Source: Atherix ibis (taxonomy: Eukaryota; Arthropoda; Insecta; Diptera; Athericidae). From it: DNA of 64,000 bases. Position numbers and translations under genes: made by a program. A model generated the notes under the pieces. That model was not told where the DNA came from. It was given only the letters and a program-made list of their open reading frames with translations, and did not search any database. The stretch is taken from the NCBI GenBank assembly GCA_958298945.1, contig OY282606.1, forward strand, positions 71,287,622-71,351,621, in the 5' to 3' direction. The stretch's first letter is position 1. Each line of letters opens with the position of its first letter. Positions 1-13,100 of this stretch are shown piece by piece.

Positions 1-32
1 GAAGCGGCCATGTATTAATCATACAACCCTCG
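1..32. mobile_element. Right terminus of a lineage-2 mariner, cut by window edge
   Basis: The first bases end in the terminal inverted repeat ACAACCCTCG followed by the TA target dinucleotide at 33-34. The 26 bases before the TA match, almost letter for letter, the right end of the element at 19784-20448. Only the terminal repeat is inside the window, so nothing can be said about a transposase. The match to other ends in this window is seen directly; that the rest of an element lies to the left is inference. Confidence 0.75.
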
Positions 33-34
33 TA

Positions 35-3000
35 CATATGAACTTGTAAATTGCGGAATGAAAATTACAATTTTTATAATTATCATTATTCCAACATTAT
101 GCTTTTAATAATTTTGTTTTAGCATAACTACATAGCTATGAATCTAGAATTTGCTTCTGAACCTATTTATGTGAACTAAGCATAAATGTATGTACATACA
201 ATACTTGACGGAAATTTATTATTTAAAAATATAGAAAAAAATTATTGCAGTTCTGTAAAACATTATTTAAACATCAGATTTGAATTGAAAATTTATGGTT
301 CTAATTAATGGCAATTTTTTTGTTGTTGTAGAAATCAGTAATAATTTTAGTTCATTTTCCCATGTTTTTTCTTGTAAGTTCCTTTGCAAATTTTTTTCTG
401 CAATAAATGATTTATAATAAAAAAATACACCGTCAATGAAGAATGTCGGTAAATTCTAAAATATAAAGTATCATTATGATCATCAGGACTTGATCATAAT
501 ATATAAATTTATTTTATTTAATACCGATTCGTCCATTGGGTTTTTACAATCTCATTAGCGTTATTAAGCCCAATCCGGTTCAGTCTGTTGGATACAATAA
601 AGAACATATTGTTCTTAATATTAAAAATAAAATTAAATTTGTTGATTTCATCCAAACAAATTGATCTAAGAACTGGTTTAAAAATTGTACGCAAAGAACA
701 TTTGAGGTTTTAAGAATATTTTACTTAAAATTTTGTAATAATATAATTAATACTCTTAAAAGCATTTTAATTTTGTAAATTCTGTTTATACGAAAATTTA
801 ATTGAAGGAGTGGATTTTTTTTTAAATTCAATTCATGATGTCAGAGTAGTATTACCTGCGAAAAAAATATATTTTTTTATAGGCAACTCTTAAGGATGAA
901 AAATTTTAGAGAGCGTTTTTCTATAATCGTCTATTAATTTTAAGGAAAAAATTCAATTAAAATATTTATGATACTTGGTGCGCGATGACTCAACTGGAAT
1001 TTCAAATTTGCTAAAATAATCTAATCTCAAGCAAATTTAGTTGCTTTGGACAGAATTTTTTATGGGAATTTTTTGGGGAATTTCTTGCACGAGTAATTTT
1101 CTCTTAACCGCTTTTTGCTGATATACTGAATTTGGCTACTTTATTTGTAAGATTACTTTCAGTTATAATCACGCATAGATGCTATATAGACGGGAATACC
1201 AAAACGGTTTTTTTTTTGTAAATGAAAAAATTTACAAATATTATAAGCTTCCAAACTGTCCGTCTGCAACATTCTTTACCCACACAATTTTTTCTTTACA
1301 AATTTAACATAACTCATTTTCTAATTTGAACTCACATATGTAGCTGAAACTAAGATAATCCATAAAATAATTAAACTATACTAATTACTAATTTATAATA
1401 AATTTTGATCAAAAAGTTTCGAGGATGTTTTGAATTAATTACAACAATGTCGCTCCGAATTCAATACTACAAATATCAATTGTATGAATCTTAAAATATT
1501 ATTCAGTACAATATATATACTAGATAGTAAAATAGCATTGCTTGTTTAAATAATTTATTTATTTGTTTATAGTTAACACATAAACTTTTAAAAATCTACA
1601 CCCCCAAATTGTCATTAAAGCACGTAATAAATATTCAACTGATAGAACTGAAAGTGTTGAAAATGTTTAACAAATGTCGGATCTATTAAGAAAATCACTT
1701 CAAATAAATAAAATTGATAACCCCCTTTCTAGAAAAAACATATTTCAAGTTCACATGTTCCTTGTCGTAAGAAGAAAATTAACAATTTACCAAATCAATA
1801 AATTTATTCAAGAATTTCCTTTTCAATACCTCTAAATACTTTGTACGATCGGTTACATGCATATTAACTATTCTAAAAATAACCTCATCTCAAATAGTAT
1901 TGCTCACGATATAAATAGCGTGAGTGATCTGTTTATGAATTACTTAGGAGAATTGTAAGCAAAAAACAAAGAAAAATAAAAGCTTTCAATCGATCGAGAT
2001 TGAAGAATTAGATCCGGAAAGTAGAACCTCCGGAAAGGAACATATTCAGTATAGAAAACTGACTGTGGAATAGAAGTCTCATATACTCGTATTTATGGTC
2101 AAACTGATACTACAAAAAATAAGAGTTCCCCTTAGATCTTTCTGCAACGCTGTGACTCTGCTATACAGATCTGACTATGCCAAAGCAGTAGAGGAGCTAT
2201 GTAGGTGATCTGTCTGGAAAAGCTTTTCAGTCCATAAAAGCTAAAAGCTTTCGAGAATTTCGGTTTTCTCTTATTCTCTTTGCTGCTTCTTCACAGTTGC
2301 TAATACTCTTAGGCTTATTTTTTCTTTAACTTGTAAACAAATTACAACGGTTGCAGTAGCTGCCCGACAAAACTGTAGAAACAATTCGTGCTCAACATAC
2401 CTAAAATCAGCTGTTCAGTGACTTACTAAAAATACAAAAAAAAAACTTACTCTGAGCACATGCGAAAAAACGTCTTCTCTTTGAAAACCAAGAGGTCTTA
2501 CTGGGTGCTTTTAGATTTCTCTTAAGCACGCGTACCAATTCGGATGCCGTTGTACATGTAATTTTAGGTAAACTCAGGTGCATTTTTAATAGTAAATTTT
2601 TCCTTTCTTTAAATATATCTCGACCGGCATCTATGCATTGTTAGTTGAAGCACAGCCTCTCTGGAGTGTGCACATCGTTGCCTAGGCACTGCTTTTCAAA
2701 GGAAAAAAAAGCTAAACAAATCACCTTGCCGTGCTGTTTTTCTGTATAATTCGTTATCTTTTTTGTGTTTATTTTATAAAAAACAAAACAGTTTTCCGTT
2801 AATTTTTCTTCTTCTAATATTATTGAATGTGTTTTTTTTTAATTTATAAAATATATTTTTTAAATGTTTTTATCATAATCTAGAATTATTCAAATGTTGA
2901 TGATAAAATTATATTCAGTTTTTTAATGAAAGGAAGAAAATCAAAGACGATAGAGCAACAGAAAAATGCAGAAAAATTGATTCGTTGTTGATTTATTAAT

Positions 3001-5880
3001 TTGTGATTATTAAATAATAATAAAAAAATCAAATTTGTTTAAGAAATAAAAATTAAAATTACAATCAAATCAAAAATCGACATAAAAGTGAATAAATTAT
3101 AGTTTTGGAAAATAAAATCTCTCAGAAATTATAATTATTTTAAAAAGTGCCATTCATTGTTAGGAATTAAAATTTAACAAAGAAAGGTAAAGTTTTTGAA
3201 CTTGAAAAGAAGAAATAAATAAATGTTGTTTTTAAAAATAAAAGTTTTTCAAATGGTTTTTGTGGCCGTATTTTGATTTTTTTTCTTTATTAACAAAAAT
3301 CTTTTTTGTTGTTATTAAGGTAAATTTAATAACCAAAAAACTGTCCTATTTTTTTAAGGGAAATATGAAAATTTTTGGAAAAATTTTGATTTTGTTAGTG
3401 AAATTGTCATTGCCATTTTATTGAAAACTTTTCTATGGTTTTATAAAAATATCTCTTCAAAAAAAATTTTTTTTTTATAAATTTGTTTTTATTATTTGCG
3501 TTATAAGATATTTTAGAAAAATTAACGATTTTCATGAAATATTTTAATAGAAAAGTGTCTCTAATAATAATTATTTTCACATTTTAAAACTTTTATTTTT
3601 GATTAAAGCTTCAATTATACTTTAATTAAAGTATTTGAGACTATGAAAAATTTTGCATTTTTTCATCAAAAAAAATTTTTTTTTAACAAAATAAATGTTC
3701 GGATTAAACTACAGAAACAAATAAAGAGTTTTAAATAAATGCTGTACATTATTTTCTTTTTAAGATGTCAAATATTCAGTTACAAAAAAAACTATTAACT
3801 TTATAAGTTTTTTGAAGTAAAATATAAAAAAAAATTTCTGAAAGCATCTAAAAAAATATCTGAATAAAAGTTTTAAAAAGATGTTCCAACGAATATTTAG
3901 CAAAAATGGTTATATACGAGTAATATTAAATCACAGTTTATTAAATAATAATATATATACCTAATCAAAAATATTCTGTTATTTAGGAAGTTGCAAAAAA
4001 AAATTAATTATGTTAAAATTAAAATTGGATTAGGGAAGAGGTTTTTTTCCTTAGGCAATCCCGAATACTGACCTATTTTTTGGAGATTTTGTTTTATAGC
4101 TAGCGTCTTATGGAGTATCGTAAATTTTTTATTGGATATTATTTGTTTATTAGAATCATCCAATACAGTAGCTAACCTTATGAAAAATAGCTACACGAAT
4201 CGATAAACCAATTATAAATGCTAAAAAGTTTTTTCAATGACTATAATCTCGAGGAAATTTTTAAAAACCTATTAAAAACAGCTACTTATTTATTCAAGTA
4301 ATTACTTCACGCTAAACGAAACATTTTGATTTAACATTTTACAAATATTTAGTAGAAGATTAAGTCGAAAAAATTTAGAGCAAAATTCAAATTAATTCAT
4401 CAGAAATGTGACCTAAAATATTATTTTTATATTTTTCTCATTCAGATATGTAAGTTTATTACACATTCTGAATGAACAAAGTTGCACCAAAATAATGATA
4501 AATGGTGCGTCCAAAACAAAAATTATAACTAATAAGTTCATATTGATTAATAATGCAAACCTTCATAAAATTTAACATATTTAGTGACATTTTGACAAAA
4601 GCTTTTGAACCGGGAAATTTTTATACAATATATCAACCAACCATCGACAAATACTATCATATTATGCATAATTTAACAGGAAAATTAAGCAATATGATTG
4701 AAAAAAATATTATGAATTCGCAAATGAGTTTAAAAAAAAAATTATTCAAATTTTTAAAAAGTTATGGTACAAGTAAATTAAAATAATAAAATAATTCTTA
4801 TAAAATCAGGGTTAGCGAAAAACCACATTTTTTTATTACAAAATCTGATGTTAAATAATTCGGTTATGATATTATCTTGTTTAGTAGACTAATTTATAAC
4901 ATAACAACTATACCCGTAAGAACCATAATTGCATAATAATATATTTTACAAATTATGATTACCATTAATTAAAAAAATATTCTCCTTTTCGCGAAATGCA
5001 TTTTATCAAAGTTAAAAAACTTTGATTTGGATATTTGTGAATTAGGTTTTTTAAATATTTAGGACACAAAGGAGTATATATAAGTACAGTAGAACATTCG
5101 GTGAATATAGAGAGCACATGATAGGATTTATATGGTCGACGGTCCTCAAATTAAAGAACACAATATTTCTTTACTTACAGTTTAACTTTATAGGATCACT
5201 AACAATATTTTGATAAATCCGTTTTTTTTTTATTTTCAATATTTAGGGTCCTATACATTCTAAACATAAATACATCTTTTATTCATAAGATCTTAGATAT
5301 TTTTTTGGAACATAGAATGTTTCACATAAGCAAGAATAAGAATGACTTTTGGAAAATGTGAAACATTTCTCAAAATAAAAGCATGACAACTTTTTATATA
5401 ATTGCAAAAATCGACTAAATATAAAAATTTTAGAGACTTAAGTAGTGAAAATAAAGATGAGGGTTCGACATTGGGAGGCATTGGACTTTTTCTTTGGGGA
5501 AAACTGGGATTACAGAAGAAAAGGTATTTTTGTAGGCTCTTTTTAGGAGACATTTTCTAGAAAATAAAATAAATTTAAAAACTTACCTTGGCAAAATAAA
5601 AATAATAACTCAATCGGATTCAGTAGTAACTGCAACAATTTTCGTAAGGACAAGCTTTAGTGAAAATAATAAAAGCAAAGGATTTTTGCGTTTTTAGGGA
5701 CATATCAGCGAGACAATAATAAACTAATTGATATTTTTTTAAACGTTTTTTTTTTTATTAAATAATATTTATTTTATTTTGTTTGTAATTTATTATGAGC
5801 GAGTTTACTAACAGAAATAATTAAAAAAAAGTTTTTCGAATGGCTTCTTATCACATTATGTGTAAATATAAAACCGTGAG
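35..5880. other. Unannotated AT-rich stretch
   Basis: Nothing recognisable as a gene. The stretch is dominated by A and T runs, especially 2760-4000. Its longest open frames (77 codons at 4553-4786 plus, 86 codons at 5293-5553 minus) have low-complexity, lysine- and phenylalanine-rich translations with no family resemblance. The part at 2020-2740 is less AT-rich than its surroundings but has no open frame of note. It probably represents intergenic or intronic sequence. Confidence 0.5.
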
Positions 5881-5886
5881 TTTATT
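5881..5886 (-). promoter_or_regulatory. Candidate poly(A) signal of nudC
   Basis: TTTATT on the plus strand reads AATAAA on the minus strand, 60 bases downstream of the nudC stop codon at 5946-5948. Position and sequence fit a cleavage and polyadenylation hexamer. In such AT-rich DNA the hexamer is common by chance; further copies occur lower down, so the assignment is tentative. Confidence 0.4.
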
Positions 5887-5945
5887 AAATATTTTGTAAA
5901 AAAAAATGCGTTGCTAAATTGCATAGGAAAAAAATCATATTCGAA

Positions 5946-6726
5946 TTAGTTGAATTTACATTTGGAGAAGTCCATTTCAGGATGTTGTTCCATAAATCTA
6001 TAAAAAAAAAAAACATAACAAAAAAAGGAAAAGATTATTAATTAATTTCTAGTTTTGGATTTTTTGTTTTTAAATGCATTTCGAATTGTTCTATTTGTTA
6101 ATTGCTTTTAAAATATATTCAATTAAAAAAAATCTTTTGAAAGGATAATAAACGAAAATAAATAACTTACTTTTTAAGTACATCCTGTTTCTTTTGTTCC
6201 TCGCTCGTAGGAAGGCCTAATTCCTTTTGACGTTGATCATACATCATTTTTTCAACAAGACTCCTAGTTTCACCATCCAAATCTGATAGTTTTGACGGTT
6301 CTGGATTTATTTTCCTTGTCGAAATTGGTGGATCAGTTGTTACTAGGCGATCCCACCATGACATTTGATTTATCTGAACAGAAATTAAATTATATTTATT
6401 TAATATTTTTAATTTAAAAAAAAAACCAAATAGATTCAAAATTTATAAAAAATTGCAACAAACATTTTACTTCAACACTTTAACTCTTATAATTTGGTTA
6501 TTAGCATTATTCATAACATATTAATAAATAATACCTTTTCTAAAGTTATGGAAATTATTTTATCTTGAATAGTCCAGAGCGACTCTTCAGTTTTCACATC
6601 TGCGTGCAATTCTCCAGAAATAATCGGTGGATGTCCTTTAAGGCCAACAGTTAAGGATTTTTTACCAATATTTACCACTAAATCTTTTGATCGGACATTG
6701 AATTTAACATCTAGTGGTACTTTTAA
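5946..6726 (-). CDS. nudC: Nuclear distribution protein nudC, last three coding exons
   Basis: NudC is a cytoplasmic HSP90 co-chaperone that works with LIS1 and dynein in nuclear migration, spindle and cytoskeletal functions. Three exons join in frame. Exon 6726-6535 (64 codons) carries the middle of the CS/p23 beta-sandwich, including [14 protein letters not shown] and the W before IQDK. Exon 6373-6171 continues from that domain into the conserved helical tail ([38 protein letters not shown]). Exon 5997-5946 ends with [14 protein letters not shown] and a TAA stop. Donors are GTAT at 6534 and GTAAGT at 6170; acceptors end in CAG or TAG; introns are 161 and 173 bases. The spliced 148 residues are roughly the C-terminal 45 percent of a protein usually about 330 long. 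Upstream exons (N-terminal helical region, start of the CS domain) were not found. No frameshift or stop interrupts the exons, so the gene looks functional. Identity is very secure; completeness is not. Confidence 0.95.
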
Positions 6727-8917
6727 CTAGAATAGAAATAAGATACACAATATAATAATTTAAGTATATTTTATTAATTTTTTTTTTAATATCACGAAAT
6801 TTTTTTCATTTTATGCTCTAAAGTATAATAAAAATATTCAGATTCAGTAGACATATGTGGCTGGACAATCATCAACAGTCATTCGACACTTGAGTATAAT
6901 TCGAACCTGGACGTCTGTAACAAGGTCCATACTTTTGAAGATAATTTTATAGAAACACTTTTTAAGAAAAACTCCTTTAAAGAAATTGTTCTTTTTTTTA
7001 AAAAAAAAGAAAATAAACGTAAAAATAGTTTAATATTTAACATTTCTTTTCACATTGCGGACAAATTCAACTTATTTAAATATTTTAACACAAGCCCTTA
7101 TAACCTGTTTTTACAATAGATATAAATTTGAATTTGCAAATACTCCCACCAATTCGTATAAATGCAAAAATTCAAAAAATTTTATATGTCTAACACGTAT
7201 AATTTACTGTTGTGTGCAATAATTTTTACGCAATTCTTTTCGTTCAAAGAATACTATAAGAAATGATTAAATATATGAAACTTTAAACCAAAGATACTTA
7301 AGTACTTACTTCACCTAAAGTCGAAAATTTAAGTTATAATTCTTCATTTATAAGGTATTTACATACACGATATATGAAATAATCGAAAATATGTGGAACT
7401 AGTTCAAATGAATCGATCTGCGATCAAATGGAACAGTTTTCATTCATTCTCTTGTAGACATACCTAACAGGTAATGACCCAGCAACCATAAACAGTTGCA
7501 TTACATTACATTATGTCTGATTCAAAAAAAAAAGGAAAAGAAAATATTGTCTTTTTAACAAAATCTTAAAAATGTTAGTCTACTCGAAATATTTGAATTT
7601 CTATATTCATTTTCTCCACACCATACCACATGCTAGTAGTACTTCTCATTTAAACATGTTTCTTTTTTTATATTTCTATTACGAATTAATATTATAATAG
7701 GGTGGCATTTTTTTCGTATAAACTATTGCAAAATAAATATTGTTAACTGATTGCATTATTGGTTGATTCTGTTCAGACAACGTTCATATTCACAGCCGGA
7801 ACCAAATAATATTTTCTGAAAACTCATTCAAGCGGCTGTCTGGGTAGTCTAGCTTTAAAAGTTCACCATCGGCCGACCAAAAATAGCCCAACCTCTGAAA
7901 TTTAGATACGACTAAAGTACGGAACGAGAGATATGCTGAAATAATTAAATCTAAGAATGCAATCGAAAACCGGCTGGACACCGGGCTGGACCTCAAAACG
8001 TTTCAATTTCAATTCAACATTTTAGGATTAGTCGACGTAGTCGTATCGTACTCAGTAATAGATCTTGAAGTGAGTCAGTATTGACTGTACTTATGTTATT
8101 TAGATATTAATTGTGCTACCTACAACATGTTTGTGTATAGAATCGTATAGTCTATCTTAAATTTTTGTTTGCTTTCTGAAACATTTTTCTCTAATTTTTT
8201 TTTATATTCGACTTGAGTATAATTTGAACGTATTGATTTTTATTTTTTTTGGTGTAAAACCTACTAAACAACGAATAGAATTTGGTTACGAATTTCGAAC
8301 TAGTTACGATATAATCAACTAAGATCTGAATTTGGGGTTTGGCACTAATGAAAGTTTCCTTATTGAAACTCCCACGATCTTATATTAAATGAATTACAAA
8401 AAGAAATATACTCAACCGTTTCCATTTCTAATATTTCTCTTAGTAATAGGTTTTTTTATGCAATTGGAGTTTTTTCTTTCTCAATTCCTCTTTTTCTCAA
8501 AAACCTACAAATATCTTTATTTGGTCGGTCTATCTACAATACATTATTATATTCAATATTTTGATATATTTCTAACCTGATTATTCTCAGCATTAAATGC
8601 GTATCCATATCAAATATTTTGATTATTTGATTTTATTATTAACTTTATTTCTATATAATAGCACACTTATGGGAGACCTAATTTCATATTTGAAAAAAAA
8701 GATAAATTTTTTTTCTTCTATTTAATAATGCACATATAGTCAGGAAATGAATAGAAGCGAGAGAAAAATAGAAAAAAATAAATCTACGTAACAGTTTATT
8801 GAGACCCGCACATCCGTTAGGTATTAATCAAATAATAAGAAAAATTATAATAACTGGAACATAATTATTCCTACTATAGAAGATATTTACTGTGTTCTAG
8901 AACGAAGACGTTTAATA
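6727..8917. other. Unannotated stretch upstream of the nudC exons
   Basis: An AG acceptor directly precedes the nudC exon at 6726, so at least the first part of this stretch is nudC intron. I searched the minus strand for the expected CS-domain start (a YRWTQT-like motif) and did not find it. A 68-codon minus-strand frame at 7790-7996 is less AT-rich than its surroundings and contains the peptide FWSADGELLKLDYPDSRL, but I do not recognise it and it has no convincing splice context. Confidence 0.45.
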
Positions 8918-10197
8918 TTGGGTTGTCCAAAAAGTAATTTCGTTGTTTCCCAACAGAGGACTTAATTATATTTTTTCACAACCAACTTAACACTTAAGCC
9001 GCATAATCATATGTATTTTAACAGCTGACATAGCAAGGCTTTGATTGATTATGCACAGTAGTTTTTGGTTGATACTCTTTTAAATATGGAAAGTGAAAAA
9101 CAGCATTTTCGGCATATTTTACTTTTTTGCTATAGAAAAGATAAAAATACTGTTCAAGGAAGAAAAAAATTATCCGATGTGTACACATATGGAGAATATG
9201 TGTTAGGTAAGCCCCAGTGTCAAAACTGGTTTGCAAAATTTCGATCCGGCAATTTTGATCAGAAGATGCACCACGTTCTGGAAGGCTAGTTCAAGCTGAT
9301 GAAGACACAATAAAGGCATTAATTGATGCAAACCGGCGAGTAACAACTCGTGAGATCGCTGAGAGATTAAATTTATCGAATTCGACCGTTCATGATCATT
9401 TGAAACGGCTAGGTTTTATCCAAAAAGCTCGACATATGGGTTCCTCATCTTTTTACGAAAAAAAATTTGTGCCGTCGCATTGACGTTTGTGATTTGCTTC
9501 TCAAACTCCAAGAAAATTATCCATTTTTGTAGCGTATCATCTCTGGAGACGAGAAATGGGTTGTCTATAACAATATTAAGCGCAAAAGATCATGAAGTAG
9601 AAAAGATGAACCGGCTCAAAGCACTTCGGAAGCCAATATTCTTCAAAAAAGGGTATTGTTTCTGTTTGGTGGGATTTCAAAGGAATCGTTTATTTTGAGC
9701 TTCTACCGAGCAACACAACGATCAATTCTGAAGTGTACTATCATCGGTTGGACTAATTGAATGATTTACTTAAAGAAAAAAGGCCAGATATTGGTCAATA
9801 GGAAACGTTTGGTGTTCCAGCAAGATTAAGCGAAACCACATACAAGTTTGACCACTCGGCAAAAGCTTTTAGAGCTTGGATGGGATATACTGCCACACCC
9901 ACCATACTCTCCAGACCTAGCACCTTCCTTTTATCATTTGGTCCGGTCTCTACAAAATTTTTTAGATAGTAAAACGTTTAACTCAAATGAGGAGGTCAAA
10001 AATCACTTGCATCAGTTTTTTTGCCAGCAAAGAATAAAAATTTTATAAGCGTGGAATCATGCTACTGCCAAAAAGATGGCAAAGGGTATTGGATCAGACT
10101 GGACAATATTTAATTGAATAAAATATTAATTCACTATTAGAAAATCGTCTTTCATTTTTATAAAAAAAAAAACGAAATTACTTCCCGTACAACCCAA
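8918..10197 (+). mobile_element. Mariner element, lineage 1, full length (1280 bp), inactive
   Basis: The element is bounded by inverted ends, TTGGGTTGTCCAAAAAGTAA on the left and a matching TTACTTCCCGTACAACCCAA on the right, each flanked by a TA dinucleotide (8916-8917 and 10198-10199), the target duplication of Tc1/mariner transposons. The length of 1280 bp is typical of mariner. It encloses one degenerate transposase (9086-10113). A poly(A) run sits just inside the right end. The insertion lies about 2.2 kb upstream of the known nudC exons, possibly within the nudC gene. Confidence 0.92.
9086..10113 (+). pseudogene. Mariner transposase (DD34D type), pseudogene
   Basis: The product would bind the element ends and perform cut-and-paste transposition at TA sites. 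The ATG at 9086 opens a frame that gives the paired helix-turn-helix region (CQNWFAKFRSGNFD, then TTREIAERLNLSNSTVHDHL), but several frameshifts follow, for example after GNFD near 9260 and around 9450. The first catalytic Asp lies in SGDEKWVVYNN; the second in FQQDxAKPH, where an asparagine codon is now a stop. The third position of the DD34D triad should be Asp in APSDYH, but this copy reads APSFYHLVRSL, an Asp to Phe change. A further in-frame TGA or TAA occurs near 9760. The C-terminus ends GYWIRLDNI. It cannot make an active enzyme. Placement in the mariner family is secure; the subfamily is uncertain, with residues recalling cecropia-like mariners. Confidence 0.9.
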
Positions 10198-10199
10198 TA

Positions 10200-13100
10200 A
10201 TTAAGTCAGAATTTTACAACTTAACACCAAAAAAAAAAACTGTATTCAAAACTTGATAAAAGCTTGCATCACAGATATAGTGCCATCTGTTATTGGTTAT
10301 CGTTAGTTGCTCTTCCATATGTATTTTATAAATTATTTAGTTTCGAAAAAATATTTCTAAAGTAATTAGGAAAAATTAATATTTAACTTTGGTCGCATAT
10401 GTATAATAATTAAAGATTTAAAAATAAAACTGAAAAAGGCAAATATATTAGAGGATTAGACATAAATTATTGGTGTTAGATTTTGTTAAAACTATATTTT
10501 TAACAGTTGCGTTATTTTTCAAACAAAAAAAAACTGCCTTTACTTAACTATAATTTTTTAAAAATTACGATAAAATATATCTAAATTTGCTGACAAATAA
10601 GTGCCGCCTGTTTCCACATGAACTTACTGAAAATGATTGTCCAAAATATTTTTGCAAATCAAAAAACATTTTTTTTAATTTTATATGTAGTTATATACTA
10701 CATATAAAATGAAAAAGGTTACCGTTTTTTTTTTAAAGAAATTTAATACAAAATTTTTGATTCATATTTATTCACTCTTTTATTTTATAGTTTCTAAAAA
10801 TTGAACATTATTGCTACGAAATAGAAAGATTATACTCGAATCTACAATGCACACCTTGTTTATTTATGTCCAATTATTATTAAAATTATTATCAAAACAA
10901 TTGCATTTTATTTTCTTCTTCCAATATGATATTTATAAAAACGTGTAGAATTTTTTAAACAGTTCGGTGATTTGAAAAGAAGTTTTAGAAAAACCACAAT
11001 AGTCTATGAATTTCCGGCTACTTATGTTACTATTGTAGAATAAATGCTATTGTAATTGAGTAATTCACATAAACTTCCGCCGAGAGATTCTAATGCCGCA
11101 ATATATAATTTCTTATGAAATCTACTAAAAATAAGGTCAAGTACCTTTGAATATTCAATACGTATTCGTATAATCACTAGCAAAGATAAATAAATGAACG
11201 TATAGAGTACTTATTGGGCTGCTGCATGGTCAATCAGTTTCCTTCAACAACAAAATATTGCTGTTGCATGTGATGGTTTTTCGCGTATTATACGAAATTG
11301 TGCAAAACAATAACTCATTGTCTTTAAGAAGAAGTATATATTGTAGATAAGAAAGTATTAAGATTTTCATATTCGTTTACTTAAAAGAAAAAAATGAGAT
11401 AAGATTAATTAAGGAATAGAAATTCTCTAATTCTATTTGGAAATTTTATAGAGAAACATCTTTAATGCTCTATGAAATTTTTTCATATACACGTACTTAT
11501 ATTCTTAATTATTGAAAATATTGTAAGAAAATAAACCATACAATCATGATTGAAAGGTCAAATATTGTTGCTCTCAATGATGAAGACTCTACTATCGATG
11601 CAGACTCTCGATAAAATTTCCGTTTTCATCGTTAAAAACTTAGAATTCCACAAATATAAATTAGTATAGTCTTTTTAATATAAAAATCCAAATAGGAATT
11701 GTACATGCAAATTATGTTGTTGCACATAAAAATAATTCTTTCCTCAATTCGTAATTATCGCGTGCGTTTGCGTTGGTTTTGCTTTGTTTTTTTTTTGCTT
11801 TCCACTTGCATTTGCAATATTATGCAACAACTGTTTTTGTAACAAGTAGGAAAAAATTACATGAAAAACGACAAAACTATCTTTTTGATTGCATATGCTC
11901 ATAATATGACTATAATGGTGCTATATGTAATGTAAGCGTACATGTAAAATGGTTTTCTTGAAATAGTATTCGTATTTTTCTTGTATCCATTTCCGTAAAA
12001 ATAATAGCAATTTAGGTTAAAAATAATACGATAATTTTTCTAATGATCATAAATCATAGGAAACTGGCATCTATATATTGGTCTAATTTTATTTTGGTTT
12101 TTGTTTAATTTAATTTTACATATATTTTTAATTTTTTTTAAACAAAACTAAACTTTTGATCCCGGAATAGGACCTTCCACCAATCGTCAATACTATGGAT
12201 ATTATGTATCATTGACAACAAAAAATCATACACATTGATTTTATGATATATAAATAAAATCGTTCAAAATTTTCTTTGCACCTTCAAAATTAAAGAAAAT
12301 TACTGGTAAAATAATATCTTTTGCTATTAGGAGTATAACCTTTGCTAATATTGGCCATTTACAACACTTCATCAAGTATGGTTGAAAAACCTAGAAATTT
12401 TGTACAAGAATATAGATTTAATGGAAAGAAGCTAATTAAAATAATGGTCGAAGTCTTTGTCATAAAAATGTTATATTAGTTTATTTTGCACAAAAGCCTT
12501 AATATATAAAAGAACAGTATAAGAAAATGAGTACTCGTGGTGTGGAAAGCATATCAGCTGGACACTTATTTGATTTTTAAGCTTTTTGCAAAGATAAAAT
12601 TTCTATTTCGATTGATTTTTATGAGTATCACTTATAAATAGAGTCGCAATAATGATTGAAATGATAACAAACTTCACCCTCCCCCCTCCCCACTATATTT
12701 AAATTAAGGTTACATATTCAGCCTAAATGGTGGGTCATTATTTTGAGGAATAAACAGAATGAATATAAATACAAAAATTTAGTAGGAACAGGAGTAAAAA
12801 GGCAAATTAGATTGAAAAGTATATCTGATGAAATCTTTAATTTTTACAATAAATAAATAATAATTAGAAAACGATGTTTACTCCTTAACAGTTATTGATA
12901 AAAATCTTGCCTTTAAATATCAAGAAATATCTTTCATCGAAAGGCAAAGTTTCAATTTTAATAATAATTCACATGAACTTATTAAAAAATTTAATTTGTT
13001 TCTAGTTTTGTTTATTGAAATTATAGTATGTATTTATTCAAATAAATCAAAGTTCTTGCTCATTTGTATTGTTGTCCTTTTATATAAATAGAATGTTACA

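Noticed and set aside
6880..6930. Possible tRNA B-box (GGTTCGAATTA on the minus strand)
   Set aside because: No A-box, acceptor stem or cloverleaf pairing could be built around it.
7790..7996. 68-codon minus-strand frame considered as an upstream nudC exon
   Set aside because: The translation does not resemble the nudC N-terminus or CS domain and lacks matching splice sites.
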